Shown: piece by piece, positions 52,266-62,159 of the stretch
Layout: each line of letters opens with the position of its first letter
How positions within the stretch are numbered: position 1 is the stretch's first letter
From: Micromonospora sp. WMMD961
GTDB lineage: Bacteria; Actinomycetota; Actinomycetes; Mycobacteriales; Micromonosporaceae
Assembly (NCBI RefSeq): GCF_029626145.1
Contig: NZ_JARUBJ010000002.1
Location: 6,959,753-7,023,752 of the forward strand
Length of the DNA stretch: 64,000 nucleotides
Reading direction: 5' to 3'
Made by a program: the position numbers and the translations under genes
The notes under the pieces: generated by a model
What the model was told of the DNA's origin: nothing
The model's database searches: none
The model's input: the letters and a program-made list of their open reading frames with translations, nothing else

Positions 52266-53090
52266 ATGACCACCGCACTCGATTTCACCGCCGTGAAGGC
52301 ACGCCAGCAGGTGACCTGGGCAAGCGGCGACTACGGGGCCGTCGCCGCCCTCATCCACCCGATTGCCGAGTTGCTGGTGACCGCGGCCGACCTGTCGGCG
52401 GGCGCTCGGGTGCTGGACGTGGCGACCGGGACCGGCAACGCCGCCATCGCCGCCGCCCGCTGCGGCTGCGCGGTGACCGGCGTCGACTACGTACCCGAAC
52501 TGTTGGAACGCGGCCACGCGCGGGCCTCGGCGGAACGGCTTCCGGTCACGTTCGTGACCGGGGACGCGGAGCGCCTGGCGTACGTCGACGGTGCCTTCGA
52601 CGCGGTGCTCTCCGTCGTCGGCGTGATGTTCGCCCCGAACCAGGAGCGGGCGGCGGCCGAGCTGGTCCGGGTCTGCCGGCCCGGAGGCACGGTCGCGCTG
52701 GCGTCGTGGACGCCGCAGGGTTTCATCGGCGAGTTGTTCCGCACGGTGGGGCGGCACGTGCCGCCCCCGGCCGGGCTGCGCCCGCCGGTGCAGTGGGGCG
52801 ACGAGGACCGGGTCCGTGAGCTGCTCGGGGCGGCCGTGCACGACCTTCGGGCGGTACGCCGGGAGTTCGTCTTCCGCTTCGGCACACCTGAGGAGTTCGC
52901 CCTCTTCTTCCGGGCCAACTACGGCCCGACGTTGAAGGCGTTCGAGGCGCTGCCCGAGGAGCGCCGAGCGGAGCTGCACGCCGACCTGGTGAAGCTGGCC
53001 CGTACGCGCAACCGGGCCACCGACGGCACGGTGCGGATTTCGGCGGAATACCTGGAGGTCGTGGCGCGGCGGACCACCGTTCCCGCCTGA
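52266..53090 (+). CDS. SAM-dependent methyltransferase, class I
   Basis: A 274-residue enzyme. VLDVATGTGNAAIAAA is the SAM-binding motif I, and VTGVDYVPELLERGHA the following acidic strand. The target could be a small molecule such as a quinone precursor, but it cannot be named. ATG 52266 follows GAGGGAG. A 259-bp stretch after the tRNA, with only the terminator in it, precedes the gene. The start methionine gives MTTALDFTAVKARQQ, a normal N-terminus. Confidence 0.85.
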   Translation: MTTALDFTAVKARQQVTWASGDYGAVAALIHPIAELLVTAADLSAGARVLDVATGTGNAAIAAARCGCAVTGVDYVPELLERGHARASAERLPVTFVTGDAERLAYVDGAFDAVLSVVGVMFAPNQERAAAELVRVCRPGGTVALASWTPQGFIGELFRTVGRHVPPPAGLRPPVQWGDEDRVRELLGAAVHDLRAVRREFVFRFGTPEEFALFFRANYGPTLKAFEALPEERRAELHADLVKLARTRNRATDGTVRISAEYLEVVARRTTVPA

Positions 53091-53104
53091 CACCGGCATC
53101 TCTC

Positions 53105-53210
53105 GTTGATCATCAATCCTATCGACGGGCCCCGGAGCCGGCCGAAAGGTGGTTGCCGCCTGGCTGCCGCGCGCGATCTGATTCGGTTGATCATCCGTTC
53201 AATCGACGGG
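53105..53210 (+). repeat. Pair of 25-bp direct repeats before the secreted protein gene
   Basis: Both copies (53105-53129 and 53186-53210) start GTTGATCATC and end ATCGACGGG, with about 21 of 25 bases identical. They are 81 bp apart, start to start. They sit upstream of GTG 53235 and could be operator sites. Confidence 0.6.
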
Positions 53211-53234
53211 TGACAACGGGGAGGAACATTCACT

Positions 53235-55154
53235 GTGATCAGATCCAGGCCGCGCCGTGGCATCGTGAGCGCGATCGCGCTGACGCTGGGCGTCAGCGGG
53301 CTCACTCTCATCTCCACCGCGAACGCCGCCACCGCAGCACCCCACCTGGACGGTCCGCCGTCGGTTCAGGTGGGGTGGACCGACTCGGCGACGCCGAAGA
53401 AGGCGTACCCGGTGGACAGCACCACCGACGTTCCGCTCGGCACCTGGCAGGACGACAAGGGCAAGAGCCACACCTCGCGGGTGTACGCCACCTTCGACCT
53501 CTCCGCCTACGAGGGCAAGAAGATCTACGGCGGCAAGGTGTTCCTCGAGGAACGCAGCGTCGCCGACTGCAGCAAGCGTGCCGTCGAGATCTGGCGGACG
53601 AAGCCGGTCACCACGACGCCGACCTGGAACCGAGCACCCGCGCCGCTCGCCAAGCTCGGCGAGGTCCTCACTCCGGTGCAGTTCTGCCCGGGGGCCTCCA
53701 TCACGTTCGACGTGGGCGCGGCGGTGCAGGATGCGGTGGCACACCGGCAGCGTCACATCACCTTCGAGATCCGGGTGCCGGAGCAGTACGAGAGCGACGC
53801 GTCCTACGGCCGGCGGCTGCACCCGTACCGCAGCGTCGACCTGAACGTCGAGTTCAACTCGGTGCCGCAGATCGACACCGCCCACCTGTACAACGGTGGT
53901 CTGCCCTGCACCCAACTCGCGCCCTACCCGCGCATCGGCGGGTTCGCCAGCATCCTGGAGGCGGTCGGCAGCGACGCCGACGAGTACGACGAGCGCGCGG
54001 TCGAGACCGAGGTCGCCATCTGGCCGAAAGCCAACCCGGACGCTCGCCAGGTGTTCACCGGTGAGCACGGCCTCACCGGCCGAGCCAATCGGGTCAACCT
54101 GCCCGAGGGCACGCTGGTCGACGGCACCACCTACGTCTGGCAGGCTCGGGCGACCGACGGCGCGGACTACTCGCCCTGGTCGAAGAAGTGCTTCTTCACC
54201 CACGACCGCACCGCCCCCGTCGAGCCCACCATCACCTCGGCCAACTACCCGCAGGACAGCACAGGCGAGGCGGCGCCGACCGGCGTGTCGCCGGTCTTCA
54301 CCTTCTCCGGGAACGGCGACAAGGACGTCGCCGGCTTCGAATACTCGTGGCGCAGCCTGGGCGGCCACGGCTGCTCGGCCAGCGGCGCGTACGGCCAGTT
54401 GGAGTGCACCCACCCGTTGGACCAGCCGGGATCGGTGCGGGCGAACACCCCCGGCGGTTCGGCGACCGTGACGATCGATCTGATCGGCTCCGGGCCGCAG
54501 CGGTTGAGCGTCCGCACGATCGACCTCGCGGGCAACGTCTCCGAGACCGTCGAGTACCGCACTCTGGTGCCGCGGGTCGAGCCCGAGGTGCGGGTGGAGA
54601 ACGGTACGCCCGAGTGGGGGCAGGAAGTGCTGCTGAAGTTCGTCCCGGCCCCCGGTGTCACCGGTGTCCGCGACTACGAGATCACCCTGGACGGGGGAAC
54701 GCCGGAGACGCGGGACGCCCAGGAGGACGGCACGGCCTTCTTCAGCTTCTTCGCCACGAACCCGAACGGGCACCACCTCAAGGTACGCAGCCGCAGCGAC
54801 AACGGGTTCGTCTCACCGGAGGCCAACTGGTCCACGTCCTTCTATCCCGGCCCCGGGGTGAAGTCCGACGTCTACTCCTCGCCGGACGGTTCGGCCGTCG
54901 GCGGAGTGGGAATCGAGGGCACCTTCACCTTCTCCCCACCCCCGGGCTGGACGGACACCACGGCCTACCAGTACAGCTTCAACGGCGCCGAGCCGACCGA
55001 GGTGGCGGCCGACGCGAACGGCCGGGCCACGATCACCTGGACGCCGACCGCCATCGGGTACGTGGACCTGACCGTCTACGCCGTACGCGCCGACGGCACG
55101 GTCAGCGACTACCCCAACTGGTACTCGTTCGAGGTGGCGGCCTCCGCCTCCTGA
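53235..55154 (+). CDS. Large secreted protein with a DNRLRE/CBM-like N-terminal domain and Ig-like repeats
   Basis: A 639-residue exported protein. The signal peptide (RSRPRRGIVSAIALTLGVSG ...) ends near residue 32. Residues about 40-220 resemble DNRLRE (CBM96-like) domains: SVQVGWTDSATPKKAYP and SRVYATFDLSAYEGKKIYGG. The rest has several Ig/fibronectin-like beta modules (for example DRTAPVEPTITSANYPQDS). I see no enzyme motif, and no LPxTG or membrane anchor, so it is probably released or wall-bound by carbohydrate. The GTG start has GGGGAGG about 10 nt upstream. It may be controlled by the direct repeats. Confidence 0.8.
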   Translation: MIRSRPRRGIVSAIALTLGVSGLTLISTANAATAAPHLDGPPSVQVGWTDSATPKKAYPVDSTTDVPLGTWQDDKGKSHTSRVYATFDLSAYEGKKIYGGKVFLEERSVADCSKRAVEIWRTKPVTTTPTWNRAPAPLAKLGEVLTPVQFCPGASITFDVGAAVQDAVAHRQRHITFEIRVPEQYESDASYGRRLHPYRSVDLNVEFNSVPQIDTAHLYNGGLPCTQLAPYPRIGGFASILEAVGSDADEYDERAVETEVAIWPKANPDARQVFTGEHGLTGRANRVNLPEGTLVDGTTYVWQARATDGADYSPWSKKCFFTHDRTAPVEPTITSANYPQDSTGEAAPTGVSPVFTFSGNGDKDVAGFEYSWRSLGGHGCSASGAYGQLECTHPLDQPGSVRANTPGGSATVTIDLIGSGPQRLSVRTIDLAGNVSETVEYRTLVPRVEPEVRVENGTPEWGQEVLLKFVPAPGVTGVRDYEITLDGGTPETRDAQEDGTAFFSFFATNPNGHHLKVRSRSDNGFVSPEANWSTSFYPGPGVKSDVYSSPDGSAVGGVGIEGTFTFSPPPGWTDTTAYQYSFNGAEPTEVAADANGRATITWTPTAIGYVDLTVYAVRADGTVSDYPNWYSFEVAASAS

Positions 55155-55161
55155 CCCACCC

Positions 55162-55202
55162 GGACACGGGGCGGCCACACACGGGTGTGGTCGCCCCCGT
55201 CC
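55162..55202. terminator. Terminator hairpin between the secreted protein gene and 55204
   Basis: GGACACGGGGCGGCCACA (55162-55179) pairs imperfectly with TGTGGTCGCCCCCGTCC (55186-55202). It lies between two converging genes. Confidence 0.6.
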
Positions 55203-55203
55203 G

Positions 55204-55677
55204 TCAGTCCTGTCGTTCGGTGCGCTCGATCTCGGCGAACGCGGCGGCCAGGTAGCCGTCCAACGGCGCGCCGGTCGCCGCCAGCAGGTCCGCCACCAGC
55301 AGCGGTGCGTGCCGGGCCAGGGCCGACGCGTCCGGTCGCGACTCGTCACCTTCGGGGTCGTACACGCCCAGCGCCCCGGCCAGCAGGACGAGCACCACGT
55401 GCGGGTCGACGTCCGAACGCCACCGCGCCGCCCCCTGCACACAGCGGGTCAACACCTGGCGGACGTCATCACCGGCCAGCCCCTCCGGGTGGCTCTCCTC
55501 CAACAGCAGCCGGACCACGGCGCCCAGCACCAGGCCGGAGCGCTCGTCGGCGGCGAGCCCGACGACCGCTTCGTCGTACGCCTGCCCGTCACGTGCCTGG
55601 GCGGCGGCCACGGCCGCGGTGGCGGTCACCGCGATGGCGCGGGCGGTAGCGGGCAGATGTCGCCAGGTGCCGGTCAT
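55204..55677 (-). CDS. Hypothetical helical protein, 157 residues
   Basis: No recognised family. The protein is mostly alpha-helical by composition (Ala/Leu/Asp-rich), with no signal or membrane helix. A patch in DDVRQVLTRCVQGAARWRSDVD could be part of a TetR-like C-terminal domain, but no DNA-binding helix is present. The ATG at 55677 has no clear ribosome binding site. It is divergent from the MFS gene by about 110 bp. Confidence 0.6.
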   Translation of the reverse strand: MTGTWRHLPATARAIAVTATAAVAAAQARDGQAYDEAVVGLAADERSGLVLGAVVRLLLEESHPEGLAGDDVRQVLTRCVQGAARWRSDVDPHVVLVLLAGALGVYDPEGDESRPDASALARHAPLLVADLLAATGAPLDGYLAAAFAEIERTERQD

Positions 55678-55788
55678 CGGGCCAGCATCGCAGACCCGGC
55701 GGACACCGTGCGATTGATCACCCGTCGGCCTCGGCGACAGCGGGGTGCGCTCAAAACGAGTCGCGTGGTGTCACACCCGACGAACAGA

Positions 55789-57081
55789 ATGCCGGTCATG
55801 CTGCGTCGTGCCCTGCCCCGCCGTCGAGAAGCCCGCCGGATCCTCGTCGGCACCCTGCTGTCGGCGATCGGGCGTGGCCTGACCCTGCCGTTCCTGTTCA
55901 TCTACCTGACCGACGTACGCGGGCTCACCGACGCCCGCGCCGGGCTCGTGATCGGTTGGTACGGCGCGGTCACCCTGGCCTTGTCGCCGCTGGGTGGGAC
56001 GCTGATCGACCGGTTCGGCGCGCGTCGGATCGTGGTGCCCTGCCTACTGATCGAAGCGATCGGCACCGGTTCGCTCGCGCTGGTCGACTCGTCCGGGTCG
56101 GCACTGCTGGTGATGACGGTGATCGCCGTTGGCAGCTCGGCGATCTGGTCCGGGCAGAACACGATCCTCGCCTCGTTGACCGACGACGGTGAGCGGCAAC
56201 GCGTCTTCGGGCTGAACTTCGCCCTGCTCAACCTGGGCATCGGCATCGGCGGCATGACCTCCGGCGCGATCGTCGACACCGCCCGACTCAGCACCTTCCA
56301 AACGATCTATCTGCTGGACGCGGTGACCTACCTGCTGCCGGCCATCATCCTGCTCACCCTGCCCGGGGTGGGTCACCGACTCGGAAACCGTCGTGGTGTC
56401 GACGAACCGTCGCCCGGCGGCTATCTGACCGTGCTTCGCGACCGTCCGTTCCGACGGCTGGTGATCTTCGGGCTGATCCTCACCACCTGCGGTTACGGAC
56501 AGATCGAGGTGGGCTTCGCCGCGTACGCGGTGCGAGTGGCCGAGGTGGAGACCCGAGTGGTGGCGTGGGCGCTCGCCGCCAACACCGTGATGATCGTGCT
56601 CGCCCAACTGCTGGTGATCCGCCGGATCGAGGGGCGCAGCCGCACCCGTGCGCTGGCGGTGGTGGGTGCGGTGTTCGCCACCGCCTGGCTGGTCCTCGGC
56701 GTAGCTGGCCTGGTCAGCGGTAAGAACGCCCTGCTGGCCGCCCTCTGCGTGGTGGCCTGCTCGGCGATCTTCGGCTTCGGCGAGACGATGCTGTCACCGG
56801 TCATGCCCGCGTTGACCAACGCGTTGGCCACCGACGAGCTGCGCGGCCGGTACAACGCGATGAGTTCGATGATCTTCGGCATCAGCGGTGTGATCGGTCC
56901 GGTGACCGCCGGACCGCTCATCGGCGCGGCAGACGGCAAGGTCTGGGTGGCGACGGTGGTCGGCGGCTGCCTGATCGCCTCCCTGGTCGCACTATCCCTG
57001 CGCCGACTGCTCACCACGGACCAGGACGGCCGACTGACGCCGGCCCTCACCTCCCCCGAGCCGACCCCCACCCCCGCCTAA
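55789..57081 (+). CDS. MFS transporter (drug-efflux type)
   Basis: A 430-residue membrane protein with about twelve helices. GGTLIDRFGARRIVVP resembles the loop 2-3 motif of the MFS, and the overall pattern fits DHA1-type exporters. The substrate is unknown. ATG 55789 and ATG 55798 are both possible; I chose the first. After it the DNA becomes repeat-rich with no gene for 640 bp. Confidence 0.85.
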   Translation: MPVMLRRALPRRREARRILVGTLLSAIGRGLTLPFLFIYLTDVRGLTDARAGLVIGWYGAVTLALSPLGGTLIDRFGARRIVVPCLLIEAIGTGSLALVDSSGSALLVMTVIAVGSSAIWSGQNTILASLTDDGERQRVFGLNFALLNLGIGIGGMTSGAIVDTARLSTFQTIYLLDAVTYLLPAIILLTLPGVGHRLGNRRGVDEPSPGGYLTVLRDRPFRRLVIFGLILTTCGYGQIEVGFAAYAVRVAEVETRVVAWALAANTVMIVLAQLLVIRRIEGRSRTRALAVVGAVFATAWLVLGVAGLVSGKNALLAALCVVACSAIFGFGETMLSPVMPALTNALATDELRGRYNAMSSMIFGISGVIGPVTAGPLIGAADGKVWVATVVGGCLIASLVALSLRRLLTTDQDGRLTPALTSPEPTPTPA

Positions 57082-57216
57082 CTCGGAAGTAGACCGACTT
57101 CCTCCCGATTAGGGCCGCTTCGCGCAGCGGAGCGACAAGGACTAACCCACACCCCGCCCTCACCCAGCACCCCCGGCGTTTAGTCCGGCACCCAGCGCCC
57201 GGGTGGCCCGGCGCCC

Positions 57217-57294
57217 AAGATCCGCGCAGGTTCCCCGATGTTGCTGCCTGCGGCAAACGGGAGACAGCAACATCCCCGATGTTGCGCGGATCTT
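57217..57294. repeat. Long palindromic repeat, copy 2
   Basis: Arms 57217-57246 and 57265-57294 share AAGATCCGCGCA/TGCGCGGATCTT (12 bp) and GATGTTGCTG/CAGCAACATC (10 bp), separated by an 8-nt internal mismatch. The loop is 18 nt. It is the same family as 51772-51849. Confidence 0.8.
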
Positions 57295-57431
57295 GCTCCC
57301 GGATGCTGCCTCCGACCGCAAGATCACGCTCGATCCTGGTTCGAGTGGCATCCACGCGCCCGGAGGCCACTACTTCAAGGGTGCAGCGTGATCACGCGGC
57401 CGACACGACCGGCTGGGCGACCGGGCGAAAC

Positions 57432-57559
57432 GAGGCGGGGCCAGGGCGAGGCGGGGCCAGGGCGAGGCGGGGCCAGGGCGAGGCGGGGCCAGGGCGAGGC
57501 GGGGCCAGGGCGAGGCGGGGCCAGGGCGAGGCGGGGCCAGGGCGAGGCGGGGCCAGGGC
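57432..57559 (+). repeat. Eight perfect 16-bp tandem repeats
   Basis: GAGGCGGGGCCAGGGC repeated eight times in a row. The unit length is not a multiple of three, so reading frames rotate through it; no protein use is likely. Perfect copies suggest recent expansion. Confidence 0.95.
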
Positions 57560-57624
57560 GAGAAGAGATAGGCAGGGGCGGGCAGGCAGGGGCCGGGACG
57601 AGCAGGCGGGGCGGCATGTGGACT

Positions 57625-57679
57625 GGACGGGTCGAGGACGGGTCGGGGACGGGTCGGGGACGGGTCGGGGACGGGTCGG
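57625..57679 (+). repeat. Five 11-bp tandem repeats
   Basis: GGACGGGTCGG repeated five times (one A substitution ends the first unit). It runs into the hairpin at 57677. Confidence 0.9.
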
Positions 57680-57706
57680 GCCCCGGAGCGCTCACTCCGG
57701 GGCCCG
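57677..57706. terminator. Terminator-like hairpin after the 5'-nucleotidase remnant
   Basis: CGGGCCCCGGAG and CTCCGGGGCCCG form a perfect 12-bp stem around CGCTCA. It is downstream of the minus-strand remnant ending at 57725 and probably survives from the intact gene. Confidence 0.7.
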
Positions 57707-57724
57707 ACGTCGCGGGGTCGGCCG

Positions 57725-57960
57725 TCAGGCGGCGGGGACCTCGGCGGTGGTGCGGATCCGGTCCAGCGTCGGCGCGGAAACCGGCGACTGGGCGGTCAGG
57801 TAGTCCACGAAGGCGTCCAGGTCGATCTGGCCGGTGACCTGGTTCGTCCCCCCGGTGAGGGCGCTGAACCCGTCGCCGCCGCCGGCCGGTTCACCGTGAT
57901 GCAGTACGTGGCGGTGGTGTCGGCGGTGATGCCGCTGATGGTGAGGCTGCCCCCGGACCA
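57725..57960 (-). pseudogene. Remnant of a 5'-nucleotidase / bifunctional metallophosphatase (C-terminus, frameshifted)
   Basis: On the minus strand one frame from 57960 reads WSGGSLTISGITADTTATYC and ITVN, a typical 5'-nucleotidase C-terminal core. The sequence then continues in another frame as GGGDGFSALTGGTNQVTGQI and DLDAFVDYL to the stop at 57725. Intact relatives read ITVN-x-A-GGDGF without a break, so one base has been lost (or two gained) there. The metallophosphatase half is missing: upstream is the divergent GGDEF gene. A sequencing error could explain the frameshift but not the missing front. Confidence 0.7.
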
Positions 57961-58043
57961 CGCGGATGCAGGCGCACGGGGCGGCGTGTACGCTTGATCG
58001 CGCGGCTCGGCGCCGGCCGGGCTCCTCCCCTACCTGGAACGAC

Positions 58044-59459
58044 GTGCGAGTGGATCATCAGCGAGTCATCCGTGACGTCACCGTCCGCCTGCCGATGGCG
58101 TCGAGTACGCCGGAAGCCTGTCGGTGGACGGTCACCGCGCTGTCCCGCCACACCCCGGCAACCATCTCCGTGCTGCTCGCGACACACGACCGTCTGCGCT
58201 GCGTCGCGGCGACCGGGGCCTGGCAGGTCTTCGCCACCGTGCCGGCGCGAACCGGCATCGTCGGCCGGGTGTACGCCACCGGCGCCCCCGCGGCCGTCCC
58301 GGACGTCACGGTCGATCCGGACTACCTTCCGGTACGCCCGGACGTGACGGCCGAGCTGTGCGTACCGGTGCTGGACCCGGCGGGTCGGCCGATCGGCGTC
58401 CTCGACCTGCAGTGGGGTGAGCCGGTCGAGCTGGAGCCGTGGCGGGAGACGGCACAGCAGGTGGCCGACCGGCTCGGTGCGCGGATCGCCGCCCTCGGCG
58501 GGCCACCGGAGGAGAGCCGCAGCGAGAAGCTGCTCCGGCACGCGGCCGCGCTCTCCACCGCGCCCACCGAGGCGGACGTGTTGGGCGTGGCGGCGTGCGC
58601 CGCGCGTGAGGTCTCCGCCCTCTCCACCGCGGTGCTGCTGATGGCGGGTCAGTTCGGCCCGGCACCGGCAACGCCGGGCGATCTGGAGATCCGGATTCGG
58701 GCCGAGTTGACCGAGTCGGGTCCGGCCGCGCTGGACCGGATGGTCGAGCGGGCACACCGGTACGGAGCTGGGTACACGCTGGGCGAGGCGGGCCATCCCC
58801 CGACCGAGGACTATCGTCCGCTGACCCGGGCCGGGGTGCGCACGCTGGTCGCCGTTCCGGTGGGGCCCCCGGAGGTCGGTGGGGTGCTGCTGGTCGCGGA
58901 CGAACGCGCACTGCGCCCGGACCCGACCACGGTCAGCCTGATGGAGCTGCTCGCCGGGCAGGCCTGGACGAGCCTGGACCGGCTGCGCACGCTGGCCCGA
59001 CTGCGGGAGCAGGCCAGCTCCGACCCGCTCACCGGGTTGCGGCACACCGGCCCGTTCGGGCAGCGGATCGCGACGGCCACCCCAGGGCGTACGGCCCTGC
59101 TGGCGATCGACGTCGACGGCTTCAAGACCGTCAACGACACGTACGGCCACCAGGCCGGCGACCGGGTGCTGGTCGGGTTGGCCCGGGCGTTGGAGGGCGC
59201 GCTACGCCACGGCGACGAGCTGTACCGGATCGGCGGCGACGAGTTCGTCGCGGTGATCGAGGTGAGCCGCCCCGAGGAGGCGGTCCGGATCGCCGAGCGG
59301 TTGGCCGAGGCGGCCCGACGCATCGGCCGCACGATCAGTGTGGGCGTCGCGCTGCCCCGCCCCGGCGAAACCCCCGACCGCACCCTGCGAAGGGCCGACC
59401 AGGCCCTCTACGCGGTGAAGCGCCAGGGCCGCGACGGCGTACGCCTGTCCGCTGCCTAG
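58044..59459 (+). CDS. GAF-GGDEF diguanylate cyclase
   Basis: A 471-residue cytosolic protein. Two GAF-like sensory regions (about 25-165 and 170-300) precede a GGDEF domain with the active-site GGDEF at 397-401. RHGD ends five residues before it, forming the RxxD inhibitory site that binds c-di-GMP. It should make c-di-GMP with product feedback; the GAF ligand is unknown. The frame opens at 57966, but GTG 58044 (MRVDHQRVIR) looks the better start. GTG 58050 is also possible. Confidence 0.88.
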   Translation: MRVDHQRVIRDVTVRLPMASSTPEACRWTVTALSRHTPATISVLLATHDRLRCVAATGAWQVFATVPARTGIVGRVYATGAPAAVPDVTVDPDYLPVRPDVTAELCVPVLDPAGRPIGVLDLQWGEPVELEPWRETAQQVADRLGARIAALGGPPEESRSEKLLRHAAALSTAPTEADVLGVAACAAREVSALSTAVLLMAGQFGPAPATPGDLEIRIRAELTESGPAALDRMVERAHRYGAGYTLGEAGHPPTEDYRPLTRAGVRTLVAVPVGPPEVGGVLLVADERALRPDPTTVSLMELLAGQAWTSLDRLRTLARLREQASSDPLTGLRHTGPFGQRIATATPGRTALLAIDVDGFKTVNDTYGHQAGDRVLVGLARALEGALRHGDELYRIGGDEFVAVIEVSRPEEAVRIAERLAEAARRIGRTISVGVALPRPGETPDRTLRRADQALYAVKRQGRDGVRLSAA

Positions 59460-59476
59460 CCCCGCCCGCAACCACC

Positions 59477-59550
59477 GTCGATCATGGAGTTGTGGTGGGG
59501 ACGTTCACCCTTTGCGGGGTCAAAACGCCCACCACAAGTCCATGATCGAC
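59477..59550. repeat. Long hairpin repeat between the GGDEF gene and asd
   Basis: GTCGATCATGGA (59477-59488) pairs with TCCATGATCGAC (59539-59550). After one G-G mismatch TTGTGGTGGG (59490-59499) pairs with CCCACCACAA (59528-59537), and CGTT/AACG pair further in. This 23-bp stem separates converging genes and could terminate both. Confidence 0.8.
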
Positions 59551-59567
59551 CGCGACCACCCCGGCCC

Positions 59568-60629
59568 TCAGGACGTGCGGAGCTCCTTGGCGAGGAGTTC
59601 GGCGATCTGGGCCGTGTTGAGGGCCGCCCCCTTGCGCAGGTTGTCGCCGGTGACGAAGAAGTCGAGGGCGCGGGGGTCGTCCAGGGCGCGGCGGATCCGG
59701 CCGACCCAGGACGGGTCGGTGCCGACGGCGTCGATCGGCATCGGGAACTCTCCGGCCGCGGGATCGTCGACCAGGATCACTCCGGGTGCGTTGCGCAGCG
59801 CCTCCCGGGCGCCTTCGGCGTCCACCTCGCTGGCGAACACCGCGTGCACGGCCACCGAGTGCGCGGTGACCACCGGCACCCGGACGCAGGTGGCGGACAC
59901 CTTGAGGTCGGGCAGGCCGAGGATCTTCCGCGACTCGTTGCGGATCTTCATCTCCTCCGACGACCAACCGGCGTCGGCCGGGGAGCCGGCCCAGGGCACC
60001 ACGTTGAGCGCGATCGGGGCCGGGAACGGGCCGAGGTCGTCGCCGACCGCCTGCCGGACGTCACCGGTGCGGGAGCCGAGCGCCCGATCACCGGCGACCT
60101 TGCTGAGCTGGTCGTGCAGGATGTCCACACCGGATTTACCCGCCCCGGAGACCGCCTGGTAGGAGGCGAGCACCAACTCCCGTAGGCCGTACTCACGGTG
60201 CAGCGGCGCGACCGCGACGATCATCGCGAGGGTGGTGCAGTTGGCGTTGGCGATGATGCCCCGGGGTCGGTTGCGGACCTGTTCGGGGTTGATCTCCGGA
60301 ACGACCAGCGGGACGTCCCGGTCCATCCGGAACGCGCCGGAGTTGTCGACGGCGATCGCGCCTCGGGAGACGGCGATCGGCGCCCACTCGGCGGAGACCT
60401 CGTCGGGCACGTCGAACATCGCCACGTCGACCCCGTCGAACGCCTCGGGGGTCAGCGCCTGGACGACCAGGTCCTCGCCTCGGCAGCGCACCCGTCGCCC
60501 GACCGAACGCTCGGAGGCGAGCAGTCGGATCTCACCCCAGACGTTGCGTCGTCCGGTGAGCAGTTCGCACATCACGGTGCCGACGGCACCGGTCGCTCCG
60601 ACCACGGCGAGGGTGGGCAGCGCCGTCAT
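59568..60629 (-). CDS. asd: Aspartate-semialdehyde dehydrogenase
   Basis: A 353-residue NADPH enzyme that makes aspartate semialdehyde, the branch point to lysine/diaminopimelate, threonine and methionine. GATGAVG (11-17) binds NADP. The catalytic cysteine is C131 in ANANCTT. VLASYQAVSGAGKSGVDIL follows the active site. ATG 60629 starts 5 bp after the lysC stop, so the genes form an operon. Confidence 0.95.
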   Translation of the reverse strand: MTALPTLAVVGATGAVGTVMCELLTGRRNVWGEIRLLASERSVGRRVRCRGEDLVVQALTPEAFDGVDVAMFDVPDEVSAEWAPIAVSRGAIAVDNSGAFRMDRDVPLVVPEINPEQVRNRPRGIIANANCTTLAMIVAVAPLHREYGLRELVLASYQAVSGAGKSGVDILHDQLSKVAGDRALGSRTGDVRQAVGDDLGPFPAPIALNVVPWAGSPADAGWSSEEMKIRNESRKILGLPDLKVSATCVRVPVVTAHSVAVHAVFASEVDAEGAREALRNAPGVILVDDPAAGEFPMPIDAVGTDPSWVGRIRRALDDPRALDFFVTGDNLRKGAALNTAQIAELLAKELRTS

Positions 60630-60634
60630 CGGCG

Positions 60635-61900
<1,266 letters not shown>

Positions 61901-62147
61901 GACGTGCACTCCCTCCCAGCGACCCTGAGCGTGCCGACGCCGCCGGAACCGGGGCCGGCGGCGCGTGTCAAACCCCTTGAGGGTATCCGGCGGGTAACGA
62001 CGGCGGGTCAGGTGATCCCACCATCCGGCCCGCACGGGTGCGGCCGGACCGCTCCTCACCAGCTCCGGGGGTACGCAAACACGAGCCCGTCCGACACGCC
62101 GGACCGAGCCTGGTACCTGCCAACCCCCACCGATCGCCCGCAGCCAC

Positions 62148-62153
62148 CAGAAT
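62148..62153 (+). promoter_or_regulatory. -10-like hexamer for the leaderless lipoprotein gene
   Basis: CAGAAT lies 6 nt before GTG 62160. No ribosome binding site is present. Confidence 0.4.
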
Positions 62154-62159
62154 GGGCCG

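Larger units (their letters stand above)
57082..57724. other. Gene-free repeat region
   Basis: About 640 bp holding a palindromic repeat (57217-57294), eight 16-bp tandem units (57432-57559), five 11-bp units (57625-57679) and a hairpin (57677-57706). Open frames that run through the tandem units read as low-complexity repeats and are not believable genes. Confidence 0.8.

Noticed and set aside
57432..57679. Tandem repeats considered as a CRISPR array
   Set aside because: Units are contiguous with no spacers and there are no cas genes.
57238..57837. Open frames through the 16-bp repeats considered as repeat proteins
   Set aside because: They read in all frames as low-complexity repeats, with no start signals or relatives in mind.
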